From contig JBBIPZ010000003.1 of NCBI GenBank assembly GCA_037442505.1, forward strand, positions 56,229 to 120,228: a DNA stretch of 64,000 nt, in the 5' to 3' direction. This DNA comes from JBBIPZ01 sp037442505 [NCBI: Deltaproteobacteria bacterium] (lineage in GTDB: Bacteria; CALINM01). Positions 1 to 8,717 of the stretch are shown here, piece by piece; position 1 is the stretch's first letter, and each line of letters starts with the position of its first letter. Both the position numbers and the translations under genes were made by a program. Below the pieces are notes generated by a model. It saw only the letters and a list, made by a program, of their open reading frames with translations. It was not told the DNA's origin and searched no databases.

Positions 1-810
1 GAAGGTTTAAAGTGTAAGGTTATACACGACTTTAGAGACCCTTACTTTGGCGGCAGCGCTCCAGACCCGATGGAAAAAAATCTTCGAGAAATGATTGCAT
101 GGCTGAAAGAAGATAAAAAATTAACACTTGGCATAGCTACGGATGGTGATGCAGATAGGTTTGGAATCGTTGACAAAGATGGCATTTTTGTGGTTCCTAA
201 CCTATTTCTTGCTATAATCTATAATTATCTGATAAAATACAAAGGTTTGAGAGGTGGTGTAGGAAAATCTTATGCTACCACTCACCTGCTTGACAGAATT
301 GCAAGAAAACATAATCTTAAGGTTTACGAAACTCCAGTAGGGTTTAAGTATATTGGAGAGCTTTTGAGTAAAAAAGAAATAGTGTTGGGCGGCGAGGAAA
401 GTGCTGGCATGTCAATAATAGACCATGTCCCAGAAAAAGACGGTATATTAGCATGTCTACTTGCATTAGAAATGGTTGCAAAGAGAAAAATGACCGTTAT
501 GGAGTTAGTTAAAGAAGTCTTTCAAGAAGTAGGTCCGCTTTATTCTGACAGAAAAAATTTTTTAGTTACTAACGAATTGAAAATGCGTTTTAAAGACAAA
601 ATAAAACATATACCGTCATCATTTGCCGGGCATAAGGTGATAGATAAAAAAGAAATAGACGGTGTAAAAATCTATTTAGAAAACGATTGTTGGTTGTTGT
701 TTAGAGAGTCTGGCACAGAACCAGTGATAAGAATTTATGCTGAGGCAGAGAACCAACAAAAACTGCAAGAACTGATGGAAAATGGTAGAAATTTCATATT
801 TGGGGAATAG
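1..810 (+). CDS. Phosphoglucomutase/phosphomannomutase family protein (3' part, 5' end outside window)
   Basis: Alpha-D-phosphohexomutase that would interconvert hexose 1- and 6-phosphates for cell-wall and polysaccharide precursors in the cytoplasm. The frame is open from base 1, so about 269 C-terminal residues are visible and the catalytic phosphoserine loop lies upstream of the window. Visible family marks are FGGSAPDP just before the first internal Met, the metal-binding loop DGDADR (DGDGDR in most members), the sugar-binding GEESAG and the phosphate-binding RESGTEP near the C terminus (usually RPSGTEP). The ATG at 70 is internal, not the start. The MBL-fold gene follows after 2 bases, so they are probably co-transcribed. 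Substrate preference (glucose, mannose or glucosamine) cannot be read from this fragment. Confidence 0.93.
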   Translation, partial: EGLKCKVIHDFRDPYFGGSAPDPMEKNLREMIAWLKEDKKLTLGIATDGDADRFGIVDKDGIFVVPNLFLAIIYNYLIKYKGLRGGVGKSYATTHLLDRIARKHNLKVYETPVGFKYIGELLSKKEIVLGGEESAGMSIIDHVPEKDGILACLLALEMVAKRKMTVMELVKEVFQEVGPLYSDRKNFLVTNELKMRFKDKIKHIPSSFAGHKVIDKKEIDGVKIYLENDCWLLFRESGTEPVIRIYAEAENQQKLQELMENGRNFIFGE

Positions 811-812
811 TT

Positions 813-1430
813 ATGATATTTAAACGATTTGTAGTTGGAGCTCTGGAAGTGAACTGTTTTGTTTTAGCGGATAGTGAAACTAAAGAGGGCATTGTAGTCG
901 ATCCTGGTGACAACGTTGAACAAATTATTGATTTTATTAATAAAAATGACATTAAGGTTAAATATGTCGTTAATACCCATTGTCATTTTGATCATATTGG
1001 TGGGAATAAAAAAATTCTTGATGCCACAAATGCTGAGTTATTGCTACATGAAGCTGAACTCCCTCTGTTAGAGAGGGCAGAAGGCAGCGCTGCACTCTGG
1101 GGATTTAAGATAGAGGCATCCCCTGCCCCAGCAAGATTTCTCAAAGATGGGGATATCTTGCAAATAGGTAACATTTCTGTACAAGTTATTCATACACCTG
1201 GTCATTCACCAGGAGGAATATGTTTAAAATTTGACAACAAACTAATCTCTGGCGACACATTGTTTGCAGGTGGCATTGGTAGAACAGATTTTCCCGGTGG
1301 GGATGCTTATACCCTTATCAAATCAATAAAAGAAAAACTGTTTACACTACCTGATACAACAGAAGTCTATCCTGGGCACGGTCCAGGTACAACAATTGGT
1401 AACGAAAAGATGTATAATCCATTTTTTTAG
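813..1430 (+). CDS. MBL-fold metallo-hydrolase (glyoxalase II-like)
   Basis: A 205-residue cytoplasmic metallo-beta-lactamase-fold hydrolase. The zinc-binding motif THCHFDH is at residues 55-61, followed by HTPGHSPGG, SGDTLF (bridging Asp) and a C-terminal PGHGPGT histidine, in the order seen in glyoxalase II/YcbL-type enzymes. It lacks the roughly 40-residue C-terminal substrate domain of true GloB, so it is more like the short YcbL group; the natural thioester substrate is unknown. It starts 2 bases after the phosphohexomutase with a GGGGA ribosome site inside that gene's end, indicating translational coupling. Confidence 0.9.
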   Translation: MIFKRFVVGALEVNCFVLADSETKEGIVVDPGDNVEQIIDFINKNDIKVKYVVNTHCHFDHIGGNKKILDATNAELLLHEAELPLLERAEGSAALWGFKIEASPAPARFLKDGDILQIGNISVQVIHTPGHSPGGICLKFDNKLISGDTLFAGGIGRTDFPGGDAYTLIKSIKEKLFTLPDTTEVYPGHGPGTTIGNEKMYNPFF

Positions 1431-1439
1431 GAGGAATAA

Positions 1440-1922
1440 ATGAAAAAAGCTTTTACTGTATTTACTTTATTAGTTTTCTTATTCACAGCTTCTGCAGTGT
1501 ATTGTCAGGAAAAATCAGCGCAAGATACAAATCCTGTTGCAAAAAAAACTGAAACTCCTGAAAATAAAAGCAACAAGAAAGAAGAGTTAAAAGAAGAACA
1601 ACTGCTTCCACATAGAGATATAAAGGATATACCGGTGCCATATCTTATGAAGCTTGACAAAGATAATACATACCTTATTGATGTGAAAGGTATGAAATTA
1701 GGACTGCTAACATATACAGGCAGGGTTGATGGCTACTCATTAGCTGAAAATATCAAAGCAAACTTTATCGAAGAAAAGTGGAACCTTCAGAGCATGCAAA
1801 ATTACAAAAAGACTGTTAGTTTAAGCTTTACTAAGGAAGATAGAATTTGCAACGTTTTTATAGAAGAAGGTTTTTTTAATACGCGTCTTGAGATACGTGT
1901 AAGTGTTATAAATACTAACTGA
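1440..1922 (+). CDS. Secreted protein of unknown function
   Basis: A 160-residue protein that I do not recognise. The first 22 residues form a clear Sec signal peptide (MKKAF, hydrophobic core, Ala-Val-Tyr-Cys end). The residue before the Cys is Tyr, so it is not a good lipobox. A lysine/glutamate-rich linker (residues 23-60) precedes a compact alpha/beta domain of about 100 residues ending in beta-like stretches. It has a strong ribosome site (GGAGG, 5 bases before ATG). It sits 9 bases after the MBL-fold gene and 25 before the secreted cyclophilin, so it may belong to an envelope-related operon. No catalytic motif is visible. Confidence 0.8.
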   Translation: MKKAFTVFTLLVFLFTASAVYCQEKSAQDTNPVAKKTETPENKSNKKEELKEEQLLPHRDIKDIPVPYLMKLDKDNTYLIDVKGMKLGLLTYTGRVDGYSLAENIKANFIEEKWNLQSMQNYKKTVSLSFTKEDRICNVFIEEGFFNTRLEIRVSVINTN

Positions 1923-1947
1923 TTGCTTAAGGAAGGGGACGAAAAAA

Positions 1948-2520
1948 ATGAAATCTCTAATAACAGTTTTGAGTATATGTGCATTTTTTATTACCATAAC
2001 TAATGTTGATGCAGGGAAAAATCCAGTAGTTTTGATAGAAACAAGCATGGGAAATATTAAAATAGAGCTTTATCCAGACAAAGCACCTGTAACAGTGAAA
2101 AACTTTCTTGATTATGTGAATGCAGGATTTTATAATGGCACAATTTTTCATAGAGTGATAAATAACTTTATGATACAGGGCGGGGGGTTCACGGAAAATT
2201 TGCATCAAAAACCTACAAAACCACCTATAAAGAATGAGGCAACTAATGGATTGAAAAACAAAAGGGGAACTATTGCAATGGCTCGCACCATGATAATTGA
2301 TTCAGCAACATCTCAATTTTTCATAAATCAGAAAGATAATTCTTTCCTTGACCACAGAGATAACTCGATGCAAGGCTTTGGTTATGCAGTTTTTGGACAG
2401 GTGATAGATGGGATGGATGTCGTTGATAAAATTGCTTCTACACATACAGGTGTGAGAAAAGGTTTTCAAGACGTACCATTAACAACAGTAGTAATTAAGT
2501 CTATAAAGCAAATTCAATAA
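1948..2520 (+). CDS. ppiA: Periplasmic cyclophilin-type peptidyl-prolyl isomerase
   Basis: Catalyses cis-trans isomerisation of X-Pro bonds in exported proteins. The 190-residue product has a short signal peptide (residues 1-22, ending VDAG) and one cyclophilin domain. Diagnostic features are the opening beta strand [14 protein letters not shown], the active-site segment [14 protein letters not shown], and the later SQFFIN and [14 protein letters not shown] blocks. These match bacterial PpiA/PpiB-type enzymes, and the length fits. A ribosome site AAGGGG lies 11 bases upstream of ATG. It is the last plus-strand gene before the convergent trans-sulfuration genes, separated from them by only 48 bases. 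Confidence 0.93.
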   Translation: MKSLITVLSICAFFITITNVDAGKNPVVLIETSMGNIKIELYPDKAPVTVKNFLDYVNAGFYNGTIFHRVINNFMIQGGGFTENLHQKPTKPPIKNEATNGLKNKRGTIAMARTMIIDSATSQFFINQKDNSFLDHRDNSMQGFGYAVFGQVIDGMDVVDKIASTHTGVRKGFQDVPLTTVVIKSIKQIQ

Positions 2521-2568
2521 CAAACTAAACTTGGTGAAGTAAAACTTGTCCTCAGGGGCTTTGGGTAT

Positions 2569-3714
2569 TTATGTTAGAGCTGTTTTCAACGCCTGATAGA
2601 TGTCCTCTTTTAAGTCTTCTGTATCTTCCAATCCAACAGATAATCTAATAAGAGTATCCTTTACCCCTATTTTATTTCGCTCTTTTTCTGGCATAGCTGC
2701 GTGAGACATTGTGGCTGGATATGATAAGATACTCTCTACACCACCCAAACTGACAGCCAAAAGCATAAGTTTAACAGACTTTAAAAATTTTAAAGTAACA
2801 TCTAAATTCTCTAATTCGAACGAAACTACCGCACCACCACCAGCAGCCTGTCTCAAATGAACTTCTCTACCTAAGTGATTGGGAAGCGTTGGATAATAAA
2901 CCTTTTTTATACCATTCAGTTTTGTTAACCAGTTTGCAATAATTTCTGCAGACTTTTGTTGTAACTCCATTCTTGCTGAGAGTGTTTTAATACCTCTTAA
3001 GACGAGCCAGGAATCCTGGGGACCTAAAATTGCCCCAAATGCTTTTTGAATAAAGCCAATTTTATTTCCCAGTTCTTTATTAGCTGCTACGGTCAAACCA
3101 GCTATAAGATCGCTATGTCCTCCTAAAAATTTTGTGGCACTATGAATTACAATATCGAATCCCAGCTCAATTGGACGCTGTAAGTAAGGAGTCATAAATG
3201 TATTGTCTGTAATTGTGATAACTCCTTTTTCCTTAGCGAGTTCAGATATTGATTTTAAATCGGTAATTTTAAGTATAGGATTTGATGGTGTTTCAACATA
3301 GATCGCCCTTGTCTCTGGTCTAATGGCAGCCTTAACAGCATCAATATCTGTAGCATCTACAAAAGTAGATTTTAATTGCCACTGCTTAAAAATAGTTGTT
3401 AAAACTCTGTAAGTCCCGCCATAAACATCTTCTCCAACTACAATGTGATCGCCAGGTTTAAAAATCATAAATACAGATGATATAGCAGCCATACCAGACG
3501 AAAATGCACTCCCCTTTTCTCCCCCTTCAAGGTTAGCAACAACCTCTTCGAGAGCATCACGAGTAGGATTAGAACCTCTGGCATATTCATACTTGCCAAA
3601 ATATATAGGGTCTTCCTGTGCAAATGTGGAAGTTTGATAGATTGGGATACTTGATGCACCAGTGTAAGGATCTTTTTCCGCACCTGAGTGAAGTATTTTA
3701 GTTTTAAGTCTCAT
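2569..3714 (-). CDS. Cys/Met metabolism PLP enzyme (cystathionine gamma-synthase / beta- or gamma-lyase family)
   Basis: A 381-residue fold-type I PLP enzyme that handles gamma- or beta-substituted amino acids in cysteine-methionine interconversion. Family marks are SNPTRDALE, the aromatic/glycine loop DVYGGTYR, the ETPSNP block, TITDNTF and the PLP-lysine motif SATKFLGGHSD (Lys195). The length is that of MetB/MetC/MGL rather than the roughly 430-residue MetY. The start has an ideal ribosome site (AAGGAGG). It follows a close paralog (3789-4877) and converges with the cyclophilin gene. Its exact reaction (O-acetylhomoserine + cysteine, O-acetylhomoserine + sulfide, or lyase) cannot be fixed from sequence. 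The nearby metX and sulfate operon make a homocysteine-forming role likely. Confidence 0.9.
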   Translation of the reverse strand: MRLKTKILHSGAEKDPYTGASSIPIYQTSTFAQEDPIYFGKYEYARGSNPTRDALEEVVANLEGGEKGSAFSSGMAAISSVFMIFKPGDHIVVGEDVYGGTYRVLTTIFKQWQLKSTFVDATDIDAVKAAIRPETRAIYVETPSNPILKITDLKSISELAKEKGVITITDNTFMTPYLQRPIELGFDIVIHSATKFLGGHSDLIAGLTVAANKELGNKIGFIQKAFGAILGPQDSWLVLRGIKTLSARMELQQKSAEIIANWLTKLNGIKKVYYPTLPNHLGREVHLRQAAGGGAVVSFELENLDVTLKFLKSVKLMLLAVSLGGVESILSYPATMSHAAMPEKERNKIGVKDTLIRLSVGLEDTEDLKEDIYQALKTALT

Positions 3715-3788
3715 AATTCCTCCTTAAGTAATTTACATACATCTAAATTGATTTTATGCCTAAATAATAGCATATCTCACTTAAAATT

Positions 3789-4877
3789 CTAATCAAGTGC
3801 ACATTTAAGGTCATCAATCAGGTCGTTCACATTTTCTATCCCAACTGAAATTCTTAATAATCTGTCATTTATACCAAGTCTATCAAGAATATTCTGGTCA
3901 ATGTCCGCATGTGTCTGAACCTTTGGAAAGGTTATTAAAGACTCGACACCACCTAAACTCTCTGCAAACATAAAAACCTTTACTCGCTCTAAAATCTGTT
4001 TAACAAGAGAAAAGGATTCTACCTCAAAAGATATCATTGCACCAATACCTGGGTAGTAAACTTTTTCGACGTGTTTGTGTGACTGCAGAAATTTTGAAAT
4101 CTTTTTAGCATTATTTTGTTGAGTCTTTAACCTGATGGGAAGTGTTTTTAGCCCTCTTAAAACTAACCAGCTATCAAATGGGGACAACACAGCTCCGATG
4201 GCATTTTGATAAAAGTATATTTTCTCGGCAATTTCGTTAGATTTCGCAACAACTATACCTGCCAGAACGTCATTATGTCCAGCCAAATACTTAGTTGCAC
4301 TATACACCGTTATATCTGCACCCAATTCAAACGGTTTTTGTAAATATGGGGTTAAAAAGGTATTATCAACAATGGTTAACGCTCCAAAATCTTTCGCAAT
4401 ATTTGATATCGCAATAATATCTGCACACTTTAGCAATGGATTTGTAGGAGTTTCTATAAATATAGCTTTTACTTTCTCACTCATCGCTGCTTTTACTGTT
4501 TCAATATTCGAAGTATCTATATAAACAGTCTTTATACCCACTTCTGAATAAATTTTTTCCATTAAACGATATGTGCCTCCGTAAAGATCTTCGGTAAATA
4601 TCAGAGTATCACCAGATTTAAAAAGCTTAAGTATGCAATCTATAGCTGCTAAACCAGATGAAAATGCAAAACCACGAATTCCACCTTCTATTTTTGCCAT
4701 TAACTCTTCTAAAACCTGCCTCGTTGGGTTGCCGCTACGGGTGTAATCATAACCTGTACTTTTACCAAGAGCGGGATGTTTAAATGTAGCAGTCTGGTAT
4801 ATTGGCATAGAAACAGCGCCAGTTCTTTCGTCCCATCTACTTCCCGCTTGTGCTAACAAAGTGTCTATTTTAAACAT
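3789..4877 (-). CDS. Second Cys/Met metabolism PLP enzyme, with a shortened loop
   Basis: A 362-residue paralog of the downstream enzyme, with SGNPTR, DLYGGTYR, ETPTNP, IVDNTF and the PLP lysine in SATKYLAGH (Lys196). I place the start at the ATG ending at 4877, because GGAGG precedes it at proper spacing and the product then begins MFKIDTLLAQAG, aligned with its paralog. A 20-codon upstream extension lacks a ribosome site. Between the YYP and SFE blocks it is 16 residues shorter than its paralog, losing the conserved His/Gln/Gly-rich loop found in most family members. The reaction may be beta-lyase or sulfhydrylase; it cannot be assigned from sequence. It is probably first in a two-gene operon. 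Confidence 0.88.
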   Translation of the reverse strand: MFKIDTLLAQAGSRWDERTGAVSMPIYQTATFKHPALGKSTGYDYTRSGNPTRQVLEELMAKIEGGIRGFAFSSGLAAIDCILKLFKSGDTLIFTEDLYGGTYRLMEKIYSEVGIKTVYIDTSNIETVKAAMSEKVKAIFIETPTNPLLKCADIIAISNIAKDFGALTIVDNTFLTPYLQKPFELGADITVYSATKYLAGHNDVLAGIVVAKSNEIAEKIYFYQNAIGAVLSPFDSWLVLRGLKTLPIRLKTQQNNAKKISKFLQSHKHVEKVYYPGIGAMISFEVESFSLVKQILERVKVFMFAESLGGVESLITFPKVQTHADIDQNILDRLGINDRLLRISVGIENVNDLIDDLKCALD

Positions 4878-4905
4878 CTTAAACCTCCTTAAAACATGTT
4901 GGTTT

Positions 4906-4934
4906 ATTCTACATTGTTTTAGTAATAAAAGCAA
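4906..4934 (-). promoter_or_regulatory. Candidate sigma-70 promoter for the two trans-sulfuration genes
   Basis: On the minus strand a TAGAAT -10 box (5/6 to consensus) lies 17 bases after a weak -35 TTGCTT. It places transcription start about 25 bases before the ATG at 4877, leaving room for the GGAGG site. The -35 is poor, so the call is tentative. Confidence 0.35.
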
Positions 4935-4980
4935 CAATTTTATTTTTACAAAAATAATTTAATAAAACAAAAAAATATAC

Positions 4981-5010
4981 TTGACAAAATAAATTAAAAT
5001 ATGCAAGAAT
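4981..5010 (+). promoter_or_regulatory. Candidate sigma-70 promoter for the sulfate-assimilation operon
   Basis: A perfect TTGACA at 4981-4986 is followed 18 bases later by AAGAAT (4/6) at 5005-5010, inside an AT-rich tract. The leader would be about 35 bases, with an AAAGGA ribosome site before the ATG at 5053. No riboswitch-like structure or clear operator dyad is visible between promoter and gene. Confidence 0.5.
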
Positions 5011-5052
5011 AAAAACTACATTAAAAAAATAGACTAACTAAAAGGATAAAAA

Positions 5053-5913
5053 ATGAGCTTGAAAAACATTGATGAACTAAAAAAGATTGGCATCATCACA
5101 CAAAAACAGAAGGATCTTTTTACTGTAAGAATTAAAACCGTTGCTGGAGATTTAACATCGGAACAACTTCAAACTATAGCTACAATAGCAAAAAAATATA
5201 GTGATGGGAATGTGCATCTATCCACAAGACAGGGAGTCGAAATTCATAATATTCCTTCCGATAAAATTGAAGATGTAAAAACAGAACTTGCTGAAGGTGG
5301 AGTTATTCTTGGTGCTTGTGGACCAAGAGGAAGGGGAATAGTAGCATGTCCCGGTGCTGCTACGTGTAAATTTGGCATTATTGAAACTAAAGAATTAGCT
5401 AAGGATTTAGATAGCTTATATTTCAGAAAAGAGGCTCCGGGCAAGTTTAAAATTGCGGTTTCTGGTTGCCCTAATAACTGTTCTAAACCAATAGAAAATG
5501 ATGTAGGTGTGATGGGTGGAGTTTTGCCCTGTTGGAATAAGGAAAAATGTATAGACTGTGGCTTATGTGAAAAGGTATGCCCTACCGGAGCAATTGTTAA
5601 GACTGCATCAGGGTATGAACTTATCCTGGACAAATGTATTTTGTGTGGCATCTGTATAAACAACTGCCCTACTTCTGCCTGGGAAGAAAAAAGGCGGGGG
5701 TTCACACTCTGGTTAGGTGGCACAATGGGTAAAAAGCCAAGATTGGGTACAAAAGCAAAAGTGTTGATAGAGACTAAAGAGGAGTTATTAAAATATGTCG
5801 CAAGAGCTTTTGAATTTTATAAAAGGTACGGCAGAAAGAAAGAACGATTTGGTCACACTCTTGACAGAATAGGTTTAGAAAAAGCATTAAAGGAGATATT
5901 AGATGACAAATAA
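5053..5913 (+). CDS. Low-molecular-weight siroheme sulfite reductase with embedded ferredoxin domain
   Basis: A 286-residue single-chain sulfite (or nitrite) reductase reducing sulfite to sulfide. Residues 1-85 form a nitrite/sulfite reductase ferredoxin-like half domain (STRQGVEIH). The siroheme/4Fe-4S cysteines are C99 and C105 (CPGAATC) and C139 and C143 (SGCPNNC). Two classical 4Fe-4S clusters follow at C166-C176 and C195-C205, each CX2CX2CX3C. This domain order is that of AsrC/Fsr-type and small assimilatory-type reductases, not of the roughly 570-residue CysI. It is first in the sulfate operon and overlaps tusA by 11 bases. Its role next to CysH and CysDN points to assimilatory sulfide production; the electron donor is unknown. 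Confidence 0.88.
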   Translation: MSLKNIDELKKIGIITQKQKDLFTVRIKTVAGDLTSEQLQTIATIAKKYSDGNVHLSTRQGVEIHNIPSDKIEDVKTELAEGGVILGACGPRGRGIVACPGAATCKFGIIETKELAKDLDSLYFRKEAPGKFKIAVSGCPNNCSKPIENDVGVMGGVLPCWNKEKCIDCGLCEKVCPTGAIVKTASGYELILDKCILCGICINNCPTSAWEEKRRGFTLWLGGTMGKKPRLGTKAKVLIETKEELLKYVARAFEFYKRYGRKKERFGHTLDRIGLEKALKEILDDK

Positions 5914-6130
5914 AGTGTTAGATTTGAGAAACGTAGTATGCCCAATGAATTTTGTAAAGGCTAAAGTTTTTTTAGAAGACATTAAAAATGGCGAAACTAT
6001 AGAGATAATTCTGGACGAAGGCGACCCTCTTGTTAATGTAACCAGGAGTTTGAAAGAAGAGGGTCATCTTATTGTGAAAGTTGAACAGTTTAGTGAAACA
6101 ACTTTTAAAGTTTATGTTAAAAAGGCTTAA
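5903..6130 (+). CDS. tusA: TusA-family sulfur carrier
   Basis: A 75-residue sulfur-transfer protein carrying persulfide on the cysteine of the motif VVCPMNFVKAK (CPxx at residues 13-16). The remainder keeps the family pattern: IIEIILDEGDP-like strand, NVTRSLKEEGH and a final strand. The length is typical. It overlaps the sulfite reductase by 11 bases and precedes the unknown gene by 4, so it is firmly inside the operon. In this context it may shuttle sulfide-derived sulfur from the reductase to the ThiS-like carrier encoded downstream; that link is inference. Confidence 0.88.
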   Translation: MTNKVLDLRNVVCPMNFVKAKVFLEDIKNGETIEIILDEGDPLVNVTRSLKEEGHLIVKVEQFSETTFKVYVKKA

Positions 6131-6134
6131 GTAA

Positions 6135-6677
6135 ATGAAAATTGAGCTACATAATCAGTGGATACAGATACGAGTAACGACACATTCAGACTTTGATTTA
6201 TTAGAAAAAGAGTTAGTCTCGTCCTTTGAATACAAACAGCATAGGTTTATCCACCTGATATATGAAGATTCGATTTTTTCTCAGACTTTTTTAAAGTTTG
6301 TTTCTAAACTAAAAAAGTTGCCAATATTCCTGATATATGAAGGGTGGCTTCCTGGTGATATTAAACAAATTTATTTGTTGTATGCGGCTGGTGTGGATGC
6401 GTTTTTTTTACTTGATAAGGAAGAAAATATACAAGATGACATTAAAGCTGAATTGAATGCACTAATATCAACGGGAAAAATTTTCTTTAATAGTTTAGAA
6501 CTGACTGGTGGTGATGCTGCCAACTTCAATAAACGAATTTTTCAGAAATTACCCTTTTTATCAGAAGATTCATTTTTCGAGCCAATAAAGAGAAAGGTAT
6601 TAATAGAGATATCTAATCTTGTAAGAAAGTTGAGAGTAAAAGAAATAGACGATTCATATAACTCTGCAGGATTATAA
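6135..6677 (+). CDS. Unknown protein in the sulfate-assimilation operon
   Basis: A 180-residue cytoplasmic protein without signal peptide or membrane segment and, strikingly for this operon, without a single cysteine, so it is not itself a redox or persulfide protein. The pattern is alternating alpha/beta: strands such as RFIHLIYED and LPIFLIYEGWLPG, then an Ala/Gly-turn helix (YLLYAAGVDAFFLLD) resembling half of a TIM barrel or a receiver-like fold. The C-terminal 40 residues are charged and helical. It starts 4 bases after tusA and ends 1 base before the transporter. I do not recognise it; a regulatory or scaffold role is only a guess. Confidence 0.8.
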   Translation: MKIELHNQWIQIRVTTHSDFDLLEKELVSSFEYKQHRFIHLIYEDSIFSQTFLKFVSKLKKLPIFLIYEGWLPGDIKQIYLLYAAGVDAFFLLDKEENIQDDIKAELNALISTGKIFFNSLELTGGDAANFNKRIFQKLPFLSEDSFFEPIKRKVLIEISNLVRKLRVKEIDDSYNSAGL

Positions 6678-6678
6678 A

Positions 6679-8082
6679 ATGAATGTAGTTATAGACAAAA
6701 GACCATTGCCACTATTGCTGTTATTAAAGTATCACAAGTTTGCCATTCTTATAGCAATATCTTTGATCTTTTATAGTCTTTTAGGTTTTACCCCCAAAAA
6801 TATCAGTGTAGCTGGATATAGGATAATTCTTGTTTTTGTGTTATCTGCAATTTTGTGGGCAACGGAGATAATTCCTTCTGCAATTACATCCCTGTTGATC
6901 TTAGTTTTAATCCCATTGCTTTCCATTTATCCTGTTAAACAAACTTACTCGCTGTTTGGAAACGAGCCATTATTTTTCATCCTTTCTGCATTTATTATTT
7001 CTGTTGCGACAGAAAAAAGCGGATTGTCAAGAAGAATAACCTTACTCATTCTTAACTACGGGGCAAAAAAGAAAGAAAATTTGTTGCTATTCGTTTATTT
7101 ATTGGGTGCTGGCTTATCGTTTTTTATGCCAGAACATGCAGTTTCAGCAATAATACTGCCAATAATTGTTTCAATTGCAAAAACCTTAAAACTCCAGCAG
7201 GGAAAATCTAATTATGGGAAACTACTCTTCTTATCGCTCGCATATGGGACGATAACTGGTGGTATTGCTACATTTTTAGGCGGGGCAAGAAATGCTTTAG
7301 CAGTTGGAATATTACAAGAAATAAGTGGGGAAAAAATAAGTTTTCTTGAATGGCTTAGATATTCGCTTCCATTAGTGATTTTATTACTTAGCGTTGGGCA
7401 TCTTGTTTTAAGAAGTCTTTTTAAAATAGAAGAAATCAATATAACCGAAGTCAAAGTAGAGATTGAAAGAGAGCTAAAAAGGCTTGCACCTTTCACGTTT
7501 AAAGAAGTTGTCACATTATTAATCATTTTGTTTGCCATCACAGGTTGGTTAATAGTTGGTCATAGCGGTATCGGGCTTGGTGGAATAGCTTTAATCTCAG
7601 CAATACTTTTTTTCGTTTTAGGGATAATATCGTGGGAAGAAGCACATCAAGGTATAAACTGGTCTGCGATATTTATGTATGGAGGTGCTTTGACCCTTGG
7701 GACTGTATTTTCAAAAACAGATGCAGTAGATTTTATTATCCGTAAACTCGAGCTTTCTCAGCTTAATTTTGTAACATTTATTTTTATTATTAGTACTTTA
7801 GCACTAATATTAACTGAATTTGTTTCTAATGCTGCTGTAGTTGCATTACTTCTGCCGGTTTCGCTAAAGATTGGTGTTTCTTTGAATTTCGAACCAAAAA
7901 TTATTGCCGTAAGCATCGCACTAATGTCGGGTTTAGCCTTCATGCTACCCATCGGCACACCATCTCATTTAGTGTGCTACAGTACAAACTATTACAAGAT
8001 AAAAGATAGTATAAAAGCCGGTTTAGTAATGAATTTAGCCGCTATATTAGGGCTTTTTCTTTGTATTAAAATTTTTTGGTAA
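6679..8082 (+). CDS. SLC13/DASS-family sodium:anion symporter (probable sulfate importer)
   Basis: A 467-residue inner-membrane protein with about 12 hydrophobic segments. DASS hallmarks are [15 protein letters not shown] in the first half, the EKSG helix region, and the C-terminal-half [17 protein letters not shown] and [13 protein letters not shown] segments, which carry the Ser-Asn-(Ala/Thr) sodium/substrate motifs. Family substrates are sulfate, thiosulfate or dicarboxylates. The position between the unknown gene and cysC in an operon for sulfate activation points to sulfate import. The start ATG lies 1 base after the previous stop. Confidence 0.87.
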   Translation: MNVVIDKRPLPLLLLLKYHKFAILIAISLIFYSLLGFTPKNISVAGYRIILVFVLSAILWATEIIPSAITSLLILVLIPLLSIYPVKQTYSLFGNEPLFFILSAFIISVATEKSGLSRRITLLILNYGAKKKENLLLFVYLLGAGLSFFMPEHAVSAIILPIIVSIAKTLKLQQGKSNYGKLLFLSLAYGTITGGIATFLGGARNALAVGILQEISGEKISFLEWLRYSLPLVILLLSVGHLVLRSLFKIEEINITEVKVEIERELKRLAPFTFKEVVTLLIILFAITGWLIVGHSGIGLGGIALISAILFFVLGIISWEEAHQGINWSAIFMYGGALTLGTVFSKTDAVDFIIRKLELSQLNFVTFIFIISTLALILTEFVSNAAVVALLLPVSLKIGVSLNFEPKIIAVSIALMSGLAFMLPIGTPSHLVCYSTNYYKIKDSIKAGLVMNLAAILGLFLCIKIFW

Positions 8083-8099
8083 AAAAAGGGGGGGGAGAC

Positions 8100-8717
8100 G
8101 TGCAATCTTTAAAAAAACATATTTTCTGGCATAAAGGCAATATAACGAGGGAATTACGTGAAAAATCACGAGGGCATAAAGGTGTTACGATATGGTTAAC
8201 AGGGCTTTCTGGTTCGGGAAAATCTACTATAGCCCATTCATTAGAAGAAAGGCTTTTCGAGCTCGGGATCGCTACATACGTTCTTGACGGTGATAATATA
8301 AGGTTTGGGCTTAATAAGGATTTAGGGTTTTCTCGTGAAGACAGAGAAGAAAATATCAGGCGTATTGGAGAAGTTACAAAACTTTTTGTCGATGCTGGCA
8401 TCGTTACCATAACCGCTTTTATATCTCCTTATCGAACAGACAGAAACAGAGTAAGGGATATTCATTTAGAAGGTGATTTTATTGAGGTGTTCGTTAATTG
8501 TCCAATAAAAATTTGCGAACAACGAGATGTGAAAGGACTTTATAAAAAGGCTAAGAATGGAAAAATTAAAGGTTTCACAGGAATTGACGCCCCTTATGAA
8601 GCCCCGGAAAGACCAGAGATTGTTGTTGATACACACAAAGAAACTTTAAATGAATGTGTCGATAAAATTATCAACTATCTTGAAAAAAACGGCTATATTA
8701 CAAGGAGACAAAAGTGA
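8100..8717 (+). CDS. cysC: Adenylylsulfate (APS) kinase
   Basis: Phosphorylates APS to PAPS with ATP. The P-loop GLSGSGKST is at about residues 35-43, followed by the APS-binding blocks [18 protein letters not shown] and [13 protein letters not shown], and the [13 protein letters not shown] lid. I use the GTG at 8100: it sits after a G-rich ribosome site and gives the usual N terminus ([12 protein letters not shown]). A TTG at 8076 would add eight low-complexity residues and overlap the transporter stop. The 205-residue length is normal. The gene overlaps cysH by 4 bases. Confidence 0.9.
   Translation: MQSLKKHIFWHKGNITRELREKSRGHKGVTIWLTGLSGSGKSTIAHSLEERLFELGIATYVLDGDNIRFGLNKDLGFSREDREENIRRIGEVTKLFVDAGIVTITAFISPYRTDRNRVRDIHLEGDFIEVFVNCPIKICEQRDVKGLYKKAKNGKIKGFTGIDAPYEAPERPEIVVDTHKETLNECVDKIINYLEKNGYITRRQK

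Noticed and set aside
4878-5052. Possible SAM riboswitch or T-box ahead of the methionine and sulfate genes
   Set aside because: The leader is short and AT-rich and lacks the conserved stems; only promoter elements are visible.
5244-5723. 159-codon minus-strand open frame opposite the sulfite reductase
   Set aside because: It lies wholly within a well-supported gene, has no ribosome site and has no recognisable motif; it is a shadow frame.
8076-8099. TTG start for cysC overlapping the transporter stop
   Set aside because: It would add a lysine/glycine tract translated from the G-rich ribosome site; GTG 8100 gives the canonical N terminus.
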